A stretch of DNA of 29,238 nucleotides, taken from the NCBI GenBank assembly GCA_041629655.1, contig JBFKMV010000044.1, positions 1-29,238 on the forward strand. The letters are read 5' to 3'. Below are positions 1 to 7,458 of the stretch, piece after piece (within the stretch, counting starts at the first letter, position 1; each line of letters starts with the position of its first letter). A program made the translations under genes and the position numbers. The notes beneath the pieces were generated by a model that worked only from the letters and a program-made list of their open reading frames with translations, was not told the DNA's origin and did no database searches. This DNA comes from JBFKMV01 sp041629655. GTDB taxonomy: Bacteria > Acidobacteriota > Polarisedimenticolia > Polarisedimenticolales > Polarisedimenticolaceae.

Positions 1-143
1 GAAACGTCCTCTCGAGGGGACATCGCGGGTGTTCGCAGGCGAGCGGTTTTCCGGAGAAAGCAACGGAACAAAGGCTGTTTTGCCGTGGCACCGGCCTTGC
101 GATGAGACGGGGCGGGACTCGGAATCCCGAAAGGAGTCACGCC

Positions 144-665
144 ATGAAGACCCTGCGTTACCTGCTGATCACGACGATCGCCCTGTTCGGCGTGGCCACG
201 GTCGCCTCGGCCGACCACCGCGACAGGGACGAGCGCTTCGATCGCGGCGAGCGCCTGCAGGCCGTCGCGCACCAGCTCGAGAACCGCGCCGGGCGGCTGT
301 ACGATCTGGCCGCCCGCCAGGCGCACCATCTCGATCGGGCGGAAGCCCGCGCCCTCGACGCGCTGTACGAGTTCAAGCGCGAGGCGCGACACTTCCACCG
401 CCAGGTCGAACGCTATGCGATCGACCCGTACCACGTGAAGAGCGACTTCCGCGAGCTGCGCCGGGCCTACCATCGCGCGATCGGCTCGCTGGACCTGCTG
501 CACGCGCGCGGCCAGGTTCGTCGTGAGGCCGACCGGGTCAGCGACGTGATGTACGACCTGCAGGTCGAGATGGCCCGGTTCGACGTCGCGACGCGGCGGG
601 GACAGCGAGCCTACCGCGACCGCCCGTGGTGGTCGGTCCGCTGGGCCTGGTCCACACGCCGCTAG
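144..665 (+). CDS. Small secreted helical protein of unknown function
   Basis: This 173-residue protein has a classic signal peptide: basic MKTLR, a hydrophobic core, and a likely cleavage after VASA near residue 23. The mature part is rich in Arg, Asp, Glu and His. It looks almost entirely alpha-helical, with heptad-like runs such as LEnRagrLYdLAARqA, so it probably acts in the periplasm or is secreted. The start at 144 is preceded by an AAAGGAG ribosome site 7-8 nt upstream; an in-frame ATG at 102 lacks one and would spoil the signal peptide. It is followed by an intrinsic terminator, so it is probably a single-gene transcript. I do not recognise a named family. It resembles other small periplasmic helical proteins of unknown role in general character only. 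Confidence 0.8.
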   Translation: MKTLRYLLITTIALFGVATVASADHRDRDERFDRGERLQAVAHQLENRAGRLYDLAARQAHHLDRAEARALDALYEFKREARHFHRQVERYAIDPYHVKSDFRELRRAYHRAIGSLDLLHARGQVRREADRVSDVMYDLQVEMARFDVATRRGQRAYRDRPWWSVRWAWSTRR

Positions 666-716
666 AACGAGTCCGACCCGGTGCGGAGTCTCCTCCCTGC
701 ACCTTGACCGATAGAT

Positions 717-755
717 CGCCGCCGTGGCCTCCGGGTCGCGGCGGCGTTTTGTTTC
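717..755 (+). terminator. Intrinsic terminator after the secreted helical protein gene
   Basis: CGCCGCCG at 717-724 is the exact reverse complement of CGGCGGCG at 739-746. The 14-nt loop is followed directly by TTTTGTTT. This is a textbook Rho-independent terminator about 50 nt downstream of the stop codon. On the other strand it also lies at the 3' end of the SDR gene that ends at 754, but the U-tract favours plus-strand use. Confidence 0.85.
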
Positions 756-1902
756 AGCTGTCGGCGTCCCCGGCATCGTCCGCGCGGGCCGCCTTCCGCC
801 GCTCCTCGTAGCGCTCGTGAAACTCGGCGGCGAGCTTCGCGGTATCGCCCAGCACGATCTCCGGAAACGTCAGCGTCCAGTTGAACCAGTCCTGCGGCTC
901 CTCGTCCGGGCGCAGCCGCGCGCGCAGGGTCAGGCTGGCGCGGTCGTGTTCGAACAGTCCGCGCGTCTCGTAGCCGTGCTTCCGGAACTCGCCCGTGGCG
1001 CGCACGACCAGCTCCTTCCAGCGCGCCTCGTAGACCTGTGCGATGTGACGTCCGAAGTGCGGCCGCCGCCCGTCCACGTCGTCGAAGCCGTACTCTTCCG
1101 CCAGGTCCCAGGAGGTGTACGCGCCGCCGGCCTTCTTCCACACCTCGGGATCCGCTGCCAGCGCCGCCACCGCACGACCGACGAAGCAGGGCGTCTCGGA
1201 TTCGACGAAGTGCGGGTCCTGCTTGACGGCGTCTTCCCACCGCTCCTCGGAAACACCGAAGTGGTCGAGCATCGCTTCCGAGCGGAGGAAGCCCGGAGAG
1301 ACCGCGAGCGCGGTCACGCCGCTGTCGCGCAGCTCCTGCGCCATGGCGAAGGCCAGCCGGATCACCGAGACCTTGACCAGGTCGTAGAACAGGTTGCCGC
1401 GGTAGCTGCGGTTGATCTCCTCGTCGCCGTCGGTGACCTCGACGATCAGTCCCGAGCCGCGCTCCAGCATCAGCGGCGTCCCGTGGCGCGCCGTGATGAT
1501 GTGCGAGTCGATCGCCTGGCGCAGCAGGGCCAACCCCTTGTCCAGGTCGAGCTCCCAGAACGGCCGGCCCCACTCGGTCAGCGGGTCGCCGCCCCACACG
1601 TCGTTGACCAGGACGTCGAGGCGGTGCCGCTCCTGCTCGATGCGCCGGAACAGCGCCGCCACCTGCTGCTCGTCGGTGTGGTCGACGCGCACCGCGATCC
1701 CCGTACCGCCGGCGGCCGTGACCAGTGCGGCGGTCTCGTGGATCGTCTCCGGACGGTCGGCGCCCATCGCCGGCTGACCGGGCACGCTGCGCCCCGTGCA
1801 GTACACCGTGGCGCCGGCCTCGCCGAGCATCCGCGCGATCCCCCGTCCGGCGCCACGCGTCGCGCCGGCCACGACGGCCACCTGTCCGGCCAGCGGTCTC
1901 AT
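754..1902 (-). CDS. Short-chain dehydrogenase/reductase (SDR) with C-terminal extension
   Basis: This 382-residue protein opens with a Rossmann-fold NAD(P)-binding motif, Gly13-x3-Gly17-x-Gly19. It carries the SDR active-site pair Tyr173-x3-Lys177 (YDLVK). The usual NNAG motif is replaced by NDVWGG (100-105). The catalytic Ser normally about 13 residues before the Tyr appears to be Asp160, with Thr157 nearby, so catalysis may be atypical. Residues from about 275 on, with several Trp and charged helices, extend beyond a normal 250-residue SDR. The ATG overlaps the TGA of the upstream decarboxylase gene by 4 nt (ATGA), so it is the last gene of a three-gene operon and is probably translationally coupled. 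The family resembles DHRS1-type SDRs; the substrate is unknown. Confidence 0.88.
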   Translation of the reverse strand: MRPLAGQVAVVAGATRGAGRGIARMLGEAGATVYCTGRSVPGQPAMGADRPETIHETAALVTAAGGTGIAVRVDHTDEQQVAALFRRIEQERHRLDVLVNDVWGGDPLTEWGRPFWELDLDKGLALLRQAIDSHIITARHGTPLMLERGSGLIVEVTDGDEEINRSYRGNLFYDLVKVSVIRLAFAMAQELRDSGVTALAVSPGFLRSEAMLDHFGVSEERWEDAVKQDPHFVESETPCFVGRAVAALAADPEVWKKAGGAYTSWDLAEEYGFDDVDGRRPHFGRHIAQVYEARWKELVVRATGEFRKHGYETRGLFEHDRASLTLRARLRPDEEPQDWFNWTLTFPEIVLGDTAKLAAEFHERYEERRKAARADDAGDADS

Positions 1903-3389
1903 GGATCCAGGGTACCGCGGACCGCCTCGGCGGCCGCCTGCTGCAACACCTCCCAGCAGCGCCGGACGTGGCGCTCGGTGGCGCGCAGGTTGCCCAGGGC
2001 GACGCGCAGCGTGTAGCGGTCCTTGAGCCGGGTGTGCGAGAGGTAGATCTCGCCCGTGGCGTTGACGCGGTCGAGGATCGCCTCGTTCAGCGCGTCGAGC
2101 CGCGCGGGATCGGCGCCCGCGGGACGGTGGCGGAAGCACACCACGGAGAACGGGGTCGGGGCCAGCCGCTCCCAGTCGGGATGCTCGTCGACCCAGCCGG
2201 CGAACCGCGCGGCGAGCCGGCAGTGCTCGCGGATCCGCGCGGCCAGGCCCTCGACGCCGAAGTAGCGGATCATGAACCACAGCTTGAGCGCGCGGAACCG
2301 CCGGCCGAGCTGGATCCCGTACTCGTAGTAGTTCTTCAGCCCGCCGGGCTCGGGAGTGCGCAGGTACTCCGGCACGAGGTTGAACGCGTCGCGGAACACC
2401 TCGGGCCGCCGGAACAGCAGCAACGAGGCGTCGAACGGGGTGAACAGCCACTTGTGCGGGTTGACCACGATCGAGTCGGCGCGCTCCCAGCCGGCGAAGC
2501 GGCCGCGCTGCTCGGGCACGATCGCTGCGGAGCCCGCGTAGGCGGCGTCGACGTGGAACCACAGTCCGTGCTCCTCGCACGCCGCGGCGATCCCGTCGGC
2601 CGGGTCGACGCTGGTCGACGAGGTGGTGCCGAGCGTGCCGACGACGCAGAACGGCAGCCAGCCCTCGCGGCGGTCCTCTTCGATCGCCGCCCGCAACAGG
2701 TCGACGCGCATGCGGTGCTCGTCGTCCGCCGGGATCCGGCGCACCCCCGCGCGACCGACCCCGACGACGATCGCCGCCTTCTCGATCGAGACGTGCGCCT
2801 CGGAGGACAGGTACAGGCGCAACCGGCCGACCCCGGCCCGGCCGGCCAGTCCCTCGTCGCGCGCCTCCAGCCCCGGCACCGCGTGCCGCGCCGCGACCAG
2901 CGAGAGCAGCGACGACACCGACGCCGTGTCGGTGAACATCCCGTCGAAGTCGGCGGGCAACCCGAGCATCTGCCGCAGCCAGCCCACCACCACGTGCTCC
3001 AGCTCGGTCGAGGCCGGCGCGTTGCGCCAGAACATCACGTTGGAGTTGAGGGCGCTGGCCAGCCACTCGCCCAGCAGCCCCGGCCCGCAGGCGACGCTGG
3101 AGAAGTAGGCCATGAAGCCGGGGTGCTGCCAGTGGGTGATGTTGGGCTCGATCAGCCGCAGGTAGTCCTCCAGCACGGCGTCCAGCGGCTCCGCCGCGGC
3201 CGGCGGCGCCGCGGGCAACCGGCGCAGCACGTCACCGGGCTTGACGTCCGGCAGCACGCGGTACGATTCGAGCCGCTCGAAGTACGCGGTGACCCGCTCG
3301 ACGACCCGCTCCGCCGCGGCGCGGAACTCGGCCGGATCCATGTCGCCCAGCCCGCGCTGGGCGGCGGTGATCTCGGGAGCGTCGCTCAC
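1899..3389 (-). CDS. Pyridoxal-phosphate-dependent group II amino acid decarboxylase (aromatic type)
   Basis: This 496-residue protein matches the group II PLP decarboxylase family (aromatic-L-amino-acid, tyrosine, glutamate and histidine decarboxylases) over its full length. Visible landmarks are WQHPGFMAYF near 87-96, His199 in HVSIEKAA (stacks on PLP), Asp281 in VDAAYAGSA (binds the pyridine nitrogen) and Lys313 in NPHKW (Schiff base). The length matches AADC-type enzymes. The start is a GTG at 3389 that overlaps the TGA of the upstream VOC gene (GTGA); an internal ATG 16 codons later is an alternative. It would remove CO2 from an L-amino acid to give an amine. The aromatic type is the best guess, but the exact substrate cannot be read from the sequence. 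Confidence 0.92.
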   Translation of the reverse strand: MSDAPEITAAQRGLGDMDPAEFRAAAERVVERVTAYFERLESYRVLPDVKPGDVLRRLPAAPPAAAEPLDAVLEDYLRLIEPNITHWQHPGFMAYFSSVACGPGLLGEWLASALNSNVMFWRNAPASTELEHVVVGWLRQMLGLPADFDGMFTDTASVSSLLSLVAARHAVPGLEARDEGLAGRAGVGRLRLYLSSEAHVSIEKAAIVVGVGRAGVRRIPADDEHRMRVDLLRAAIEEDRREGWLPFCVVGTLGTTSSTSVDPADGIAAACEEHGLWFHVDAAYAGSAAIVPEQRGRFAGWERADSIVVNPHKWLFTPFDASLLLFRRPEVFRDAFNLVPEYLRTPEPGGLKNYYEYGIQLGRRFRALKLWFMIRYFGVEGLAARIREHCRLAARFAGWVDEHPDWERLAPTPFSVVCFRHRPAGADPARLDALNEAILDRVNATGEIYLSHTRLKDRYTLRVALGNLRATERHVRRCWEVLQQAAAEAVRGTLDP

Positions 3390-3751
3390 GAGCGTGGCCG
3401 CTTCTCGTATTTCGGCTCGTACAGCTCGACCTCGAAGTCGCCCGGCATCTTGAAGTGCGTCGCCAGCGCGTACCCGCGGTCGGTGATCCCGTCGGTGAAC
3501 TTCACCCCGCGCTCTTTCAGCTCCTGCACCGTCTGCTCGATGTCGTCGCAGTAAAACGACAGGTAGGGCGTTCCCGACGGCGAGCCGTCCTTTCCGTCGG
3601 TCGGATGACAGCCCATGTCGGCCTCCGGCAGGTCGAAGATCAGCCAGCCTTCCCCGACGTCGGTGTACGGAAACCCCAGCTTGTCGCGGATGAACGCGCG
3701 CAGCTCCTCCGGCTCGGAGGAGTAGAACATCGTGTGCACTCCCCGGATCAT
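3386..3751 (-). CDS. VOC/glyoxalase-fold protein
   Basis: This 121-residue protein has the beta-alpha-beta-beta-beta arrangement of the vicinal oxygen chelate (glyoxalase/bleomycin resistance/dioxygenase) superfamily. It starts with GVHTMFYSS and closes with the typical FEVELYEPKY. His5 and a Glu in the final strand are possible metal ligands. The start has a strong AGGAGG site at 3757-3762. It is the first gene of the operon with the decarboxylase and SDR (GTGA overlap). A TATACT -10-like box lies at 3784-3779 on the minus strand, without a convincing -35. Members act as isomerases, dioxygenases, epimerases or binding proteins, so the reaction is undetermined. The operon suggests it handles a related small metabolite. 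Confidence 0.88.
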   Translation of the reverse strand: MIRGVHTMFYSSEPEELRAFIRDKLGFPYTDVGEGWLIFDLPEADMGCHPTDGKDGSPSGTPYLSFYCDDIEQTVQELKERGVKFTDGITDRGYALATHFKMPGDFEVELYEPKYEKRPRS

Positions 3752-3778
3752 CGGCAGCCTCCTCTGCTGGATGGCGGC

Positions 3779-3784
3779 AGTATA
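3779..3784 (-). promoter_or_regulatory. Candidate -10 box (TATACT) for the VOC-decarboxylase-SDR operon
   Basis: TATACT on the minus strand (5 of 6 matches to TATAAT) lies 28 nt upstream of the VOC start codon. No good -35 is present at the expected distance. A second weak box reading the other way, TGgTCTATT at 3826-3834, could serve the plus-strand gene at 3914. Confidence 0.4.
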
Positions 3785-3913
3785 GAGCCATCGCAGCGCC
3801 GTGATGTGACCCCCGGGCGGATCTGTGGTCTATTGGGGTGTGGGTTCACGAGGAACCCGCTGCGTCGAGGACCGCCTCGACCGCTCCACTCCAATCCCAA
3901 GATGAGGTAGATC

Positions 3914-4300
3914 ATGGATTTCTTGAAGCAACTGATCGGCGAGAAGAGCTCCGAGCTGGTGGCCGGCCTGGTCGAGAAGACGGGCTTCACGGCCGAGCAG
4001 GCGGAGAAGTTCGTTCCCGCGGCGACCGGCTCGGTGGTCGAGGCGGCGCAGAAGGTCGAGAACCTCGATCCGTCGAACCTCGGCCACGCCACCCAGTCGA
4101 TCATGGACAAGATCGACATCTCCGCCCTGGCGCAGCAGGTCGGGATCGACAAGCAGCTGGCGCAGAGCGGTCTGACGGCGTTGCTGCCGAACCTGCTGCA
4201 GTCGCTCCAAGAGAAGGCCGGCGCGCTCGGCGGCCTGGCTTCGATGTTCGGCAAGGGCGGCGACATGCTCGGCGGCATCGGCAAGATGTTCGGCAAGTAG
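3914..4300 (+). CDS. Small DUF937/YidB-like helical protein
   Basis: This 128-residue protein opens with amphipathic helices (MDFLKQLIGEKSSELVAGL). It contains a pattern of the kind xxGFTAEQAEKFVPAATGSVV, typical of DUF937 and YidB-like proteins. It ends in a Gly/Met-rich tail (GLASMFGKGGDMLGGIGKMFGK) common at the C-terminus of that group. There is no signal peptide or membrane span, so it is probably cytosolic. The start has a GATGAGG ribosome site 7 nt upstream. It is transcribed alone and convergently with the TIR gene, with 30 nt between the ends. The function of the family is unknown. The family call rests on pattern memory, not an alignment. Confidence 0.75.
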   Translation: MDFLKQLIGEKSSELVAGLVEKTGFTAEQAEKFVPAATGSVVEAAQKVENLDPSNLGHATQSIMDKIDISALAQQVGIDKQLAQSGLTALLPNLLQSLQEKAGALGGLASMFGKGGDMLGGIGKMFGK

Positions 4301-4330
4301 CCGCGATCGTGGATGACCGGGCGCCGGCCC

Positions 4331-5923
4331 TCAGCGGGTCGGCGCCCAGACCGTGAACGTCTCCTCGTCCACCACCACCAGGTCGCCGTCCTCCAGCGCC
4401 TCCAGCTCCGCGGCGGCGAGCATCGCGAACGGCACGCCGCGGGCCCGCAGCCGCCGGCACTGCTGCGAGTCCGGGTCCTGCTCCGGGACCAACAGCGCGC
4501 CGCTGTTCCAGAACAACGCGTCGACCACGCGCGGCTCGGTCAGGCAGGCCACCGTCGAGACCTCCGTCCGCTCGGCGCGGTCCCCCATGTCGGCCAGCCC
4601 GGCCCGCGCGACCACACCGAGGAACGGAGCGTGGGTCGGGTGGAGCGCGGGCACCGCCGGACGTCGCGGGTGCCAGAACAGCGGGTACGGCAGGTCGAGA
4701 CCCGGCCAGTCGTGCTCCAGGTCCTGCCGGGCCAGCTTCACGCGATCGCGCACGTAGGGGTCGGGATCGGTCTCCAGTCCCTTGAGCAGGCCCAGCAGCC
4801 GGCGGGTCGGCGCGTCGATCGGCGTCCCGTCGGCCGCGGCCTGCTCGAGCGCCGAGAGGTAGAACACCGGGCCCGAGCGGGCCGAGCCGAGCACGATCCC
4901 GCCCGAGGCGGCGACCCGCGAGGTGCGTCCGCGCTCGCTCAGGGTCTTGATCAGCAGCTCTCCCACCGCGGTGCCGCGCAGCTTTCCGGCGGCGCGGGCC
5001 AGCAACGCCTCGACCGCGCGCTCCTCGTTGGACAGACCCGGTTGCGCGTCGAGCCGCGCCGCCACGCGCAGCAGCGCGCTGAGGTCGACGCGCGCGGGAT
5101 CGGTATCGGCGACCTTGGCGTAGGCCCGGGCGATCACGAACGGGATCTCGGGCGCGTCGCGGCCGAGCAGGTACTGCACGACCACCCGGTAGCCGTTGCT
5201 GCGCAGCAGCGAGGCCACCAGGCACTCGGCCAGCAGCATCTTGAAGTTGTAGGCCGCGTCGGAACCGGTCTTGTGGAGGCGGATCAGGTGCTCGGTGGCG
5301 CGGTGGAACCCGGCCAGCGCCAGTCCCTCCTGGGCCGCGTCATCGATGTCGTGGCGGGACAGCGCCGCGTGGACCGCGTCGCGCTCGGCGGTCGGTCCCG
5401 CCGCGAAGCCGCCCTCGTCCGCCGCCTCGAAAGCGGCGACCGCGGCGTCCACCTGCCGCGCGACGTCGGCGGGTGACTCTCCGCCAGCCGGCCGGACCTG
5501 CTGCAGCAACGCCCGCAGTCCGGCCTCGAACTTGTCCGCGGCGCGAAAGTCGATCCGCCCGGCGCCCGCGTCGCGCAGCGCCTCCAGCCCCGGCGGCAGC
5601 GTGCAGTCTCGCAGCAGCATCAGCACCACCTGCCCGGCCGCGCGCCGCGACAGGAAGTGCTCGACCTCCAGGCCGACGTAACGCGAGGCGACGCTCTCCG
5701 GGCTCAGCACGAGCCCGAGCAGCCGCGAGCGGTCGAGCGCTGTGGTCAGCTCGGCGTCGCTGCCCAGCCGGCCCGGGTCGAGCACCTGCTCGTCCAGCCA
5801 GGGCCGCAGCAGGCGCCCGTGCCAGCGCTCCGCGGCCAGCCGGTCGGCCAGCGCGTGGACCCACGCCTTGTCGGCGTGGCTGTGCGACAGGAACAGGTCG
5901 TAGCTGTAGCGCGTGGCGGCCAT
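4331..5923 (-). CDS. TIR-domain protein with helical middle and degenerate swivel-like C-terminus
   Basis: This protein has 530 residues. Residues 7-145 form a TIR domain: YDLFLSHSHADKAW start, RPWLDEQVLDPG (box 2-like), LVLSPESVASRYVGLEVEHF with Glu86 as the candidate NADase catalytic acid, and a closing KFEAGLRALLQ helix. Residues about 160-400 are helical, rich in Ala and Leu, with no recognised family. The last 70 residues follow the layout of the PEP-utiliser mobile (swivel) domain, ending in LEDGDLVVVDEETFTVW. The position of the phosphorylated His in SHxxIVAR...GIP is Gln487 here (SQQCRRLRARGVP). TIR proteins cleave NAD+ or make signalling nucleotides, often in anti-phage defence. No partner gene is adjacent, so the role is inferred only. 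The ribosome site (CCGGAG) lies unusually close to the ATG. Confidence 0.8.
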   Translation of the reverse strand: MAATRYSYDLFLSHSHADKAWVHALADRLAAERWHGRLLRPWLDEQVLDPGRLGSDAELTTALDRSRLLGLVLSPESVASRYVGLEVEHFLSRRAAGQVVLMLLRDCTLPPGLEALRDAGAGRIDFRAADKFEAGLRALLQQVRPAGGESPADVARQVDAAVAAFEAADEGGFAAGPTAERDAVHAALSRHDIDDAAQEGLALAGFHRATEHLIRLHKTGSDAAYNFKMLLAECLVASLLRSNGYRVVVQYLLGRDAPEIPFVIARAYAKVADTDPARVDLSALLRVAARLDAQPGLSNEERAVEALLARAAGKLRGTAVGELLIKTLSERGRTSRVAASGGIVLGSARSGPVFYLSALEQAAADGTPIDAPTRRLLGLLKGLETDPDPYVRDRVKLARQDLEHDWPGLDLPYPLFWHPRRPAVPALHPTHAPFLGVVARAGLADMGDRAERTEVSTVACLTEPRVVDALFWNSGALLVPEQDPDSQQCRRLRARGVPFAMLAAAELEALEDGDLVVVDEETFTVWAPTR

Positions 5924-6267
5924 CTCCGGCCGGACCAGGATACCGCCTCAGGGACAGCTGCGGCCGGAGCGCTCGGCGCCGGAGGAGCGCTGGCCCAGCG
6001 TTCGCACGACGCGTAGCGCTGCAGCGCGAGGACCACGTGGAACAAGCCCGGCGGGCAGCCTAAACGGTGCACGCATGGTTGGATCCCCCAGGTCCGGTTG
6101 GGGAGGCTTCGCGGTCGCGCGCGGCCGCTGCGGCGGATGACCCCCGGCAAGGTCGACTCCGAAACGGCCTGGACGGCTTTCGGTGCCTCGATAGTTGCCC
6201 TGAATCCACCCCGGGGGAAGGCCGCGAAGCAAGGGTGCGTCGGAAAAACGCCGCTGCGCCGGGCCGC
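5924..6267. other. 344-nt intergenic region between the TIR gene and the efflux operon
   Basis: The left part should hold the minus-strand promoter of the TIR gene, but I see no good -35/-10 pair. A 42-codon minus-strand frame (5948-6076, ATG preceded by GGGGGA) ends 24 nt before the TIR start. It has no recognisable sequence features and I do not call it a gene. The right end (from 6244) is the terminator of the efflux operon. Nothing else stands out. Confidence 0.5.
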
Positions 6268-6284
6268 TCAGCCCCGCCGCAGCG
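6244..6284 (-). terminator. Intrinsic terminator of the HlyD-ABC efflux operon
   Basis: Read on the minus strand, the arm at 6284-6273 pairs with the arm at 6263-6252 over 12 positions with one mismatch. The loop is 9 nt and the hairpin is followed by GCGTTTTT (T-run at 6248-6244). The hairpin overlaps the last codons and the TGA of the downstream permease gene, so transcription of the operon should end just past the coding sequence. Confidence 0.8.
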
Positions 6285-7455
6285 CCACCGCCACCGGCAG
6301 CCGCGCCGCGCGAATCGCCGGGAACAAACCGCCGACGAGCCCCATCAGCGCGGCGTAGACGATGCCGCCGCCCAGCAGCTCCGGCGTGACGCGCAGCGTG
6401 AACGCGACCTGGCTGAAGGTCTGCCAGTTCATCGTCGCCGTCTCGTAGCCGTGCACGGCGGCCCAGGCCAGGCCGCCGCCGATCAGCCCGCCCAGCACGG
6501 CCAGCAGCATCGCCTCCGCGAGCACCGAGACCACCACCGGCGCGGCGCGGAAACCGAGCGCGCGCAGTGTCGCGATCTCGTGTCGGCGCGCGGCGACCGC
6601 AGTGTACATGGTGTTGAGCGCGCCGAACGTGGCTCCGACCGCCATCAGCATCGCGATCAGGTTCCCGAGGATCTGGATCAGCTGGCGCAGCACGCGCGAC
6701 TGGGCGACGTAGTACTCGCGCTCGCGCAGCACGTCCACCTCCAGCCGCGGATCGGAGGTCAGCGCGTCCTTGAACGTGGCGAACGTCTCGGGAGATTCCA
6801 GCTTGACGTGCACCGACTGGAAGGTGTTGCCGCGGCGGTAGGCGGGCTGGAGCACCCGGGAGTCGGCCCAGATCTCCGATTCGTAGACGCTGCCGCGGTC
6901 CGCGAACACGCCGACCACCTCCCAGGTGTTCTCGCCCCAGCGCAGGCGGTTGCCCACGTCGAGGCCGGCGAACTGGCCCGCGGCCGCCCTGCCGACGATC
7001 ACCTCGTTGCGGCCCTCGACGAAGCGCCGGCCCGCGATGATCTCGAAGTGCGGGCGCACCGCGAATCCGGCCTGCTCCACGCCGCGCAGCGGGACGTTGG
7101 CGTCGGTGCCGGTCGTGCGCTTGGCCACGTCGACGATCACGAACAGCTCCGCCGAGGCGACCGGGCCGCGCTCGTCCCGCGCGACCCCCGGCGCCTCCTT
7201 GACGATGCGGGTCGATTCCAGGTCGAGGCCGCTCGACATCTCGCTGTCGCTGCCGCCACGCATCACCAGCGCGTTGCCGTCGGAGCCGCCGCTCTCCATC
7301 ACCAGCCGGAACCCTTCGGCGATCGACAACACCGCCACGAACACGGCCACGACGCCGGCGAAACCGAACACGGCGACGGCCGACGAGCCGTAACGCTGGC
7401 CGAGGCTGCGCAGGTTGAGCAGCGTGACGGCGACGATCTGTTCGATCCACCGCAC
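6268..7455 (-). CDS. FtsX/MacB-type ABC transporter permease (second permease)
   Basis: This 395-residue protein has the FtsX/MacB permease plan: an N-terminal membrane helix (about 25-45), a large periplasmic MacB-PCD-like domain, then three C-terminal helices. The coupling region ARRHEIATLRALGFR and the end FPAIRAARLPVAVALRRG are diagnostic. The start is a GTG at 7455 with GGAGG 9 nt upstream, only 3 nt after the stop of the other permease gene. It should pair with the adjacent permease and the LolD-like ATPase as a heterodimeric exporter or lipoprotein/lipid extractor in the inner membrane. It is the last gene of the operon, and a terminator overlaps its stop codon. The cargo is unknown. 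Confidence 0.9.
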   Translation of the reverse strand: MRWIEQIVAVTLLNLRSLGQRYGSSAVAVFGFAGVVAVFVAVLSIAEGFRLVMESGGSDGNALVMRGGSDSEMSSGLDLESTRIVKEAPGVARDERGPVASAELFVIVDVAKRTTGTDANVPLRGVEQAGFAVRPHFEIIAGRRFVEGRNEVIVGRAAAGQFAGLDVGNRLRWGENTWEVVGVFADRGSVYESEIWADSRVLQPAYRRGNTFQSVHVKLESPETFATFKDALTSDPRLEVDVLREREYYVAQSRVLRQLIQILGNLIAMLMAVGATFGALNTMYTAVAARRHEIATLRALGFRAAPVVVSVLAEAMLLAVLGGLIGGGLAWAAVHGYETATMNWQTFSQVAFTLRVTPELLGGGIVYAALMGLVGGLFPAIRAARLPVAVALRRG

Positions 7456-7458
7456 GGC

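Noticed and set aside
6..21. Near-palindrome at the left edge of the window
   Set aside because: It could be the end of an upstream terminator, but one pair is mismatched, there is no T-run, and the context is cut off.
4319..4347. Inverted repeat GGGCGCC/GGCGCCC between the DUF937-like and TIR genes, considered as a terminator
   Set aside because: There is no T-tract on either side and half of it lies in the TIR coding sequence. It is probably due to base composition.
5948..6076. A 42-codon minus-strand frame upstream of the TIR gene with a GGGGGA site
   Set aside because: No hydrophobic or conserved pattern, Arg/Pro/Ser-rich as expected for non-coding GC-rich DNA, and spacing to the start is loose.
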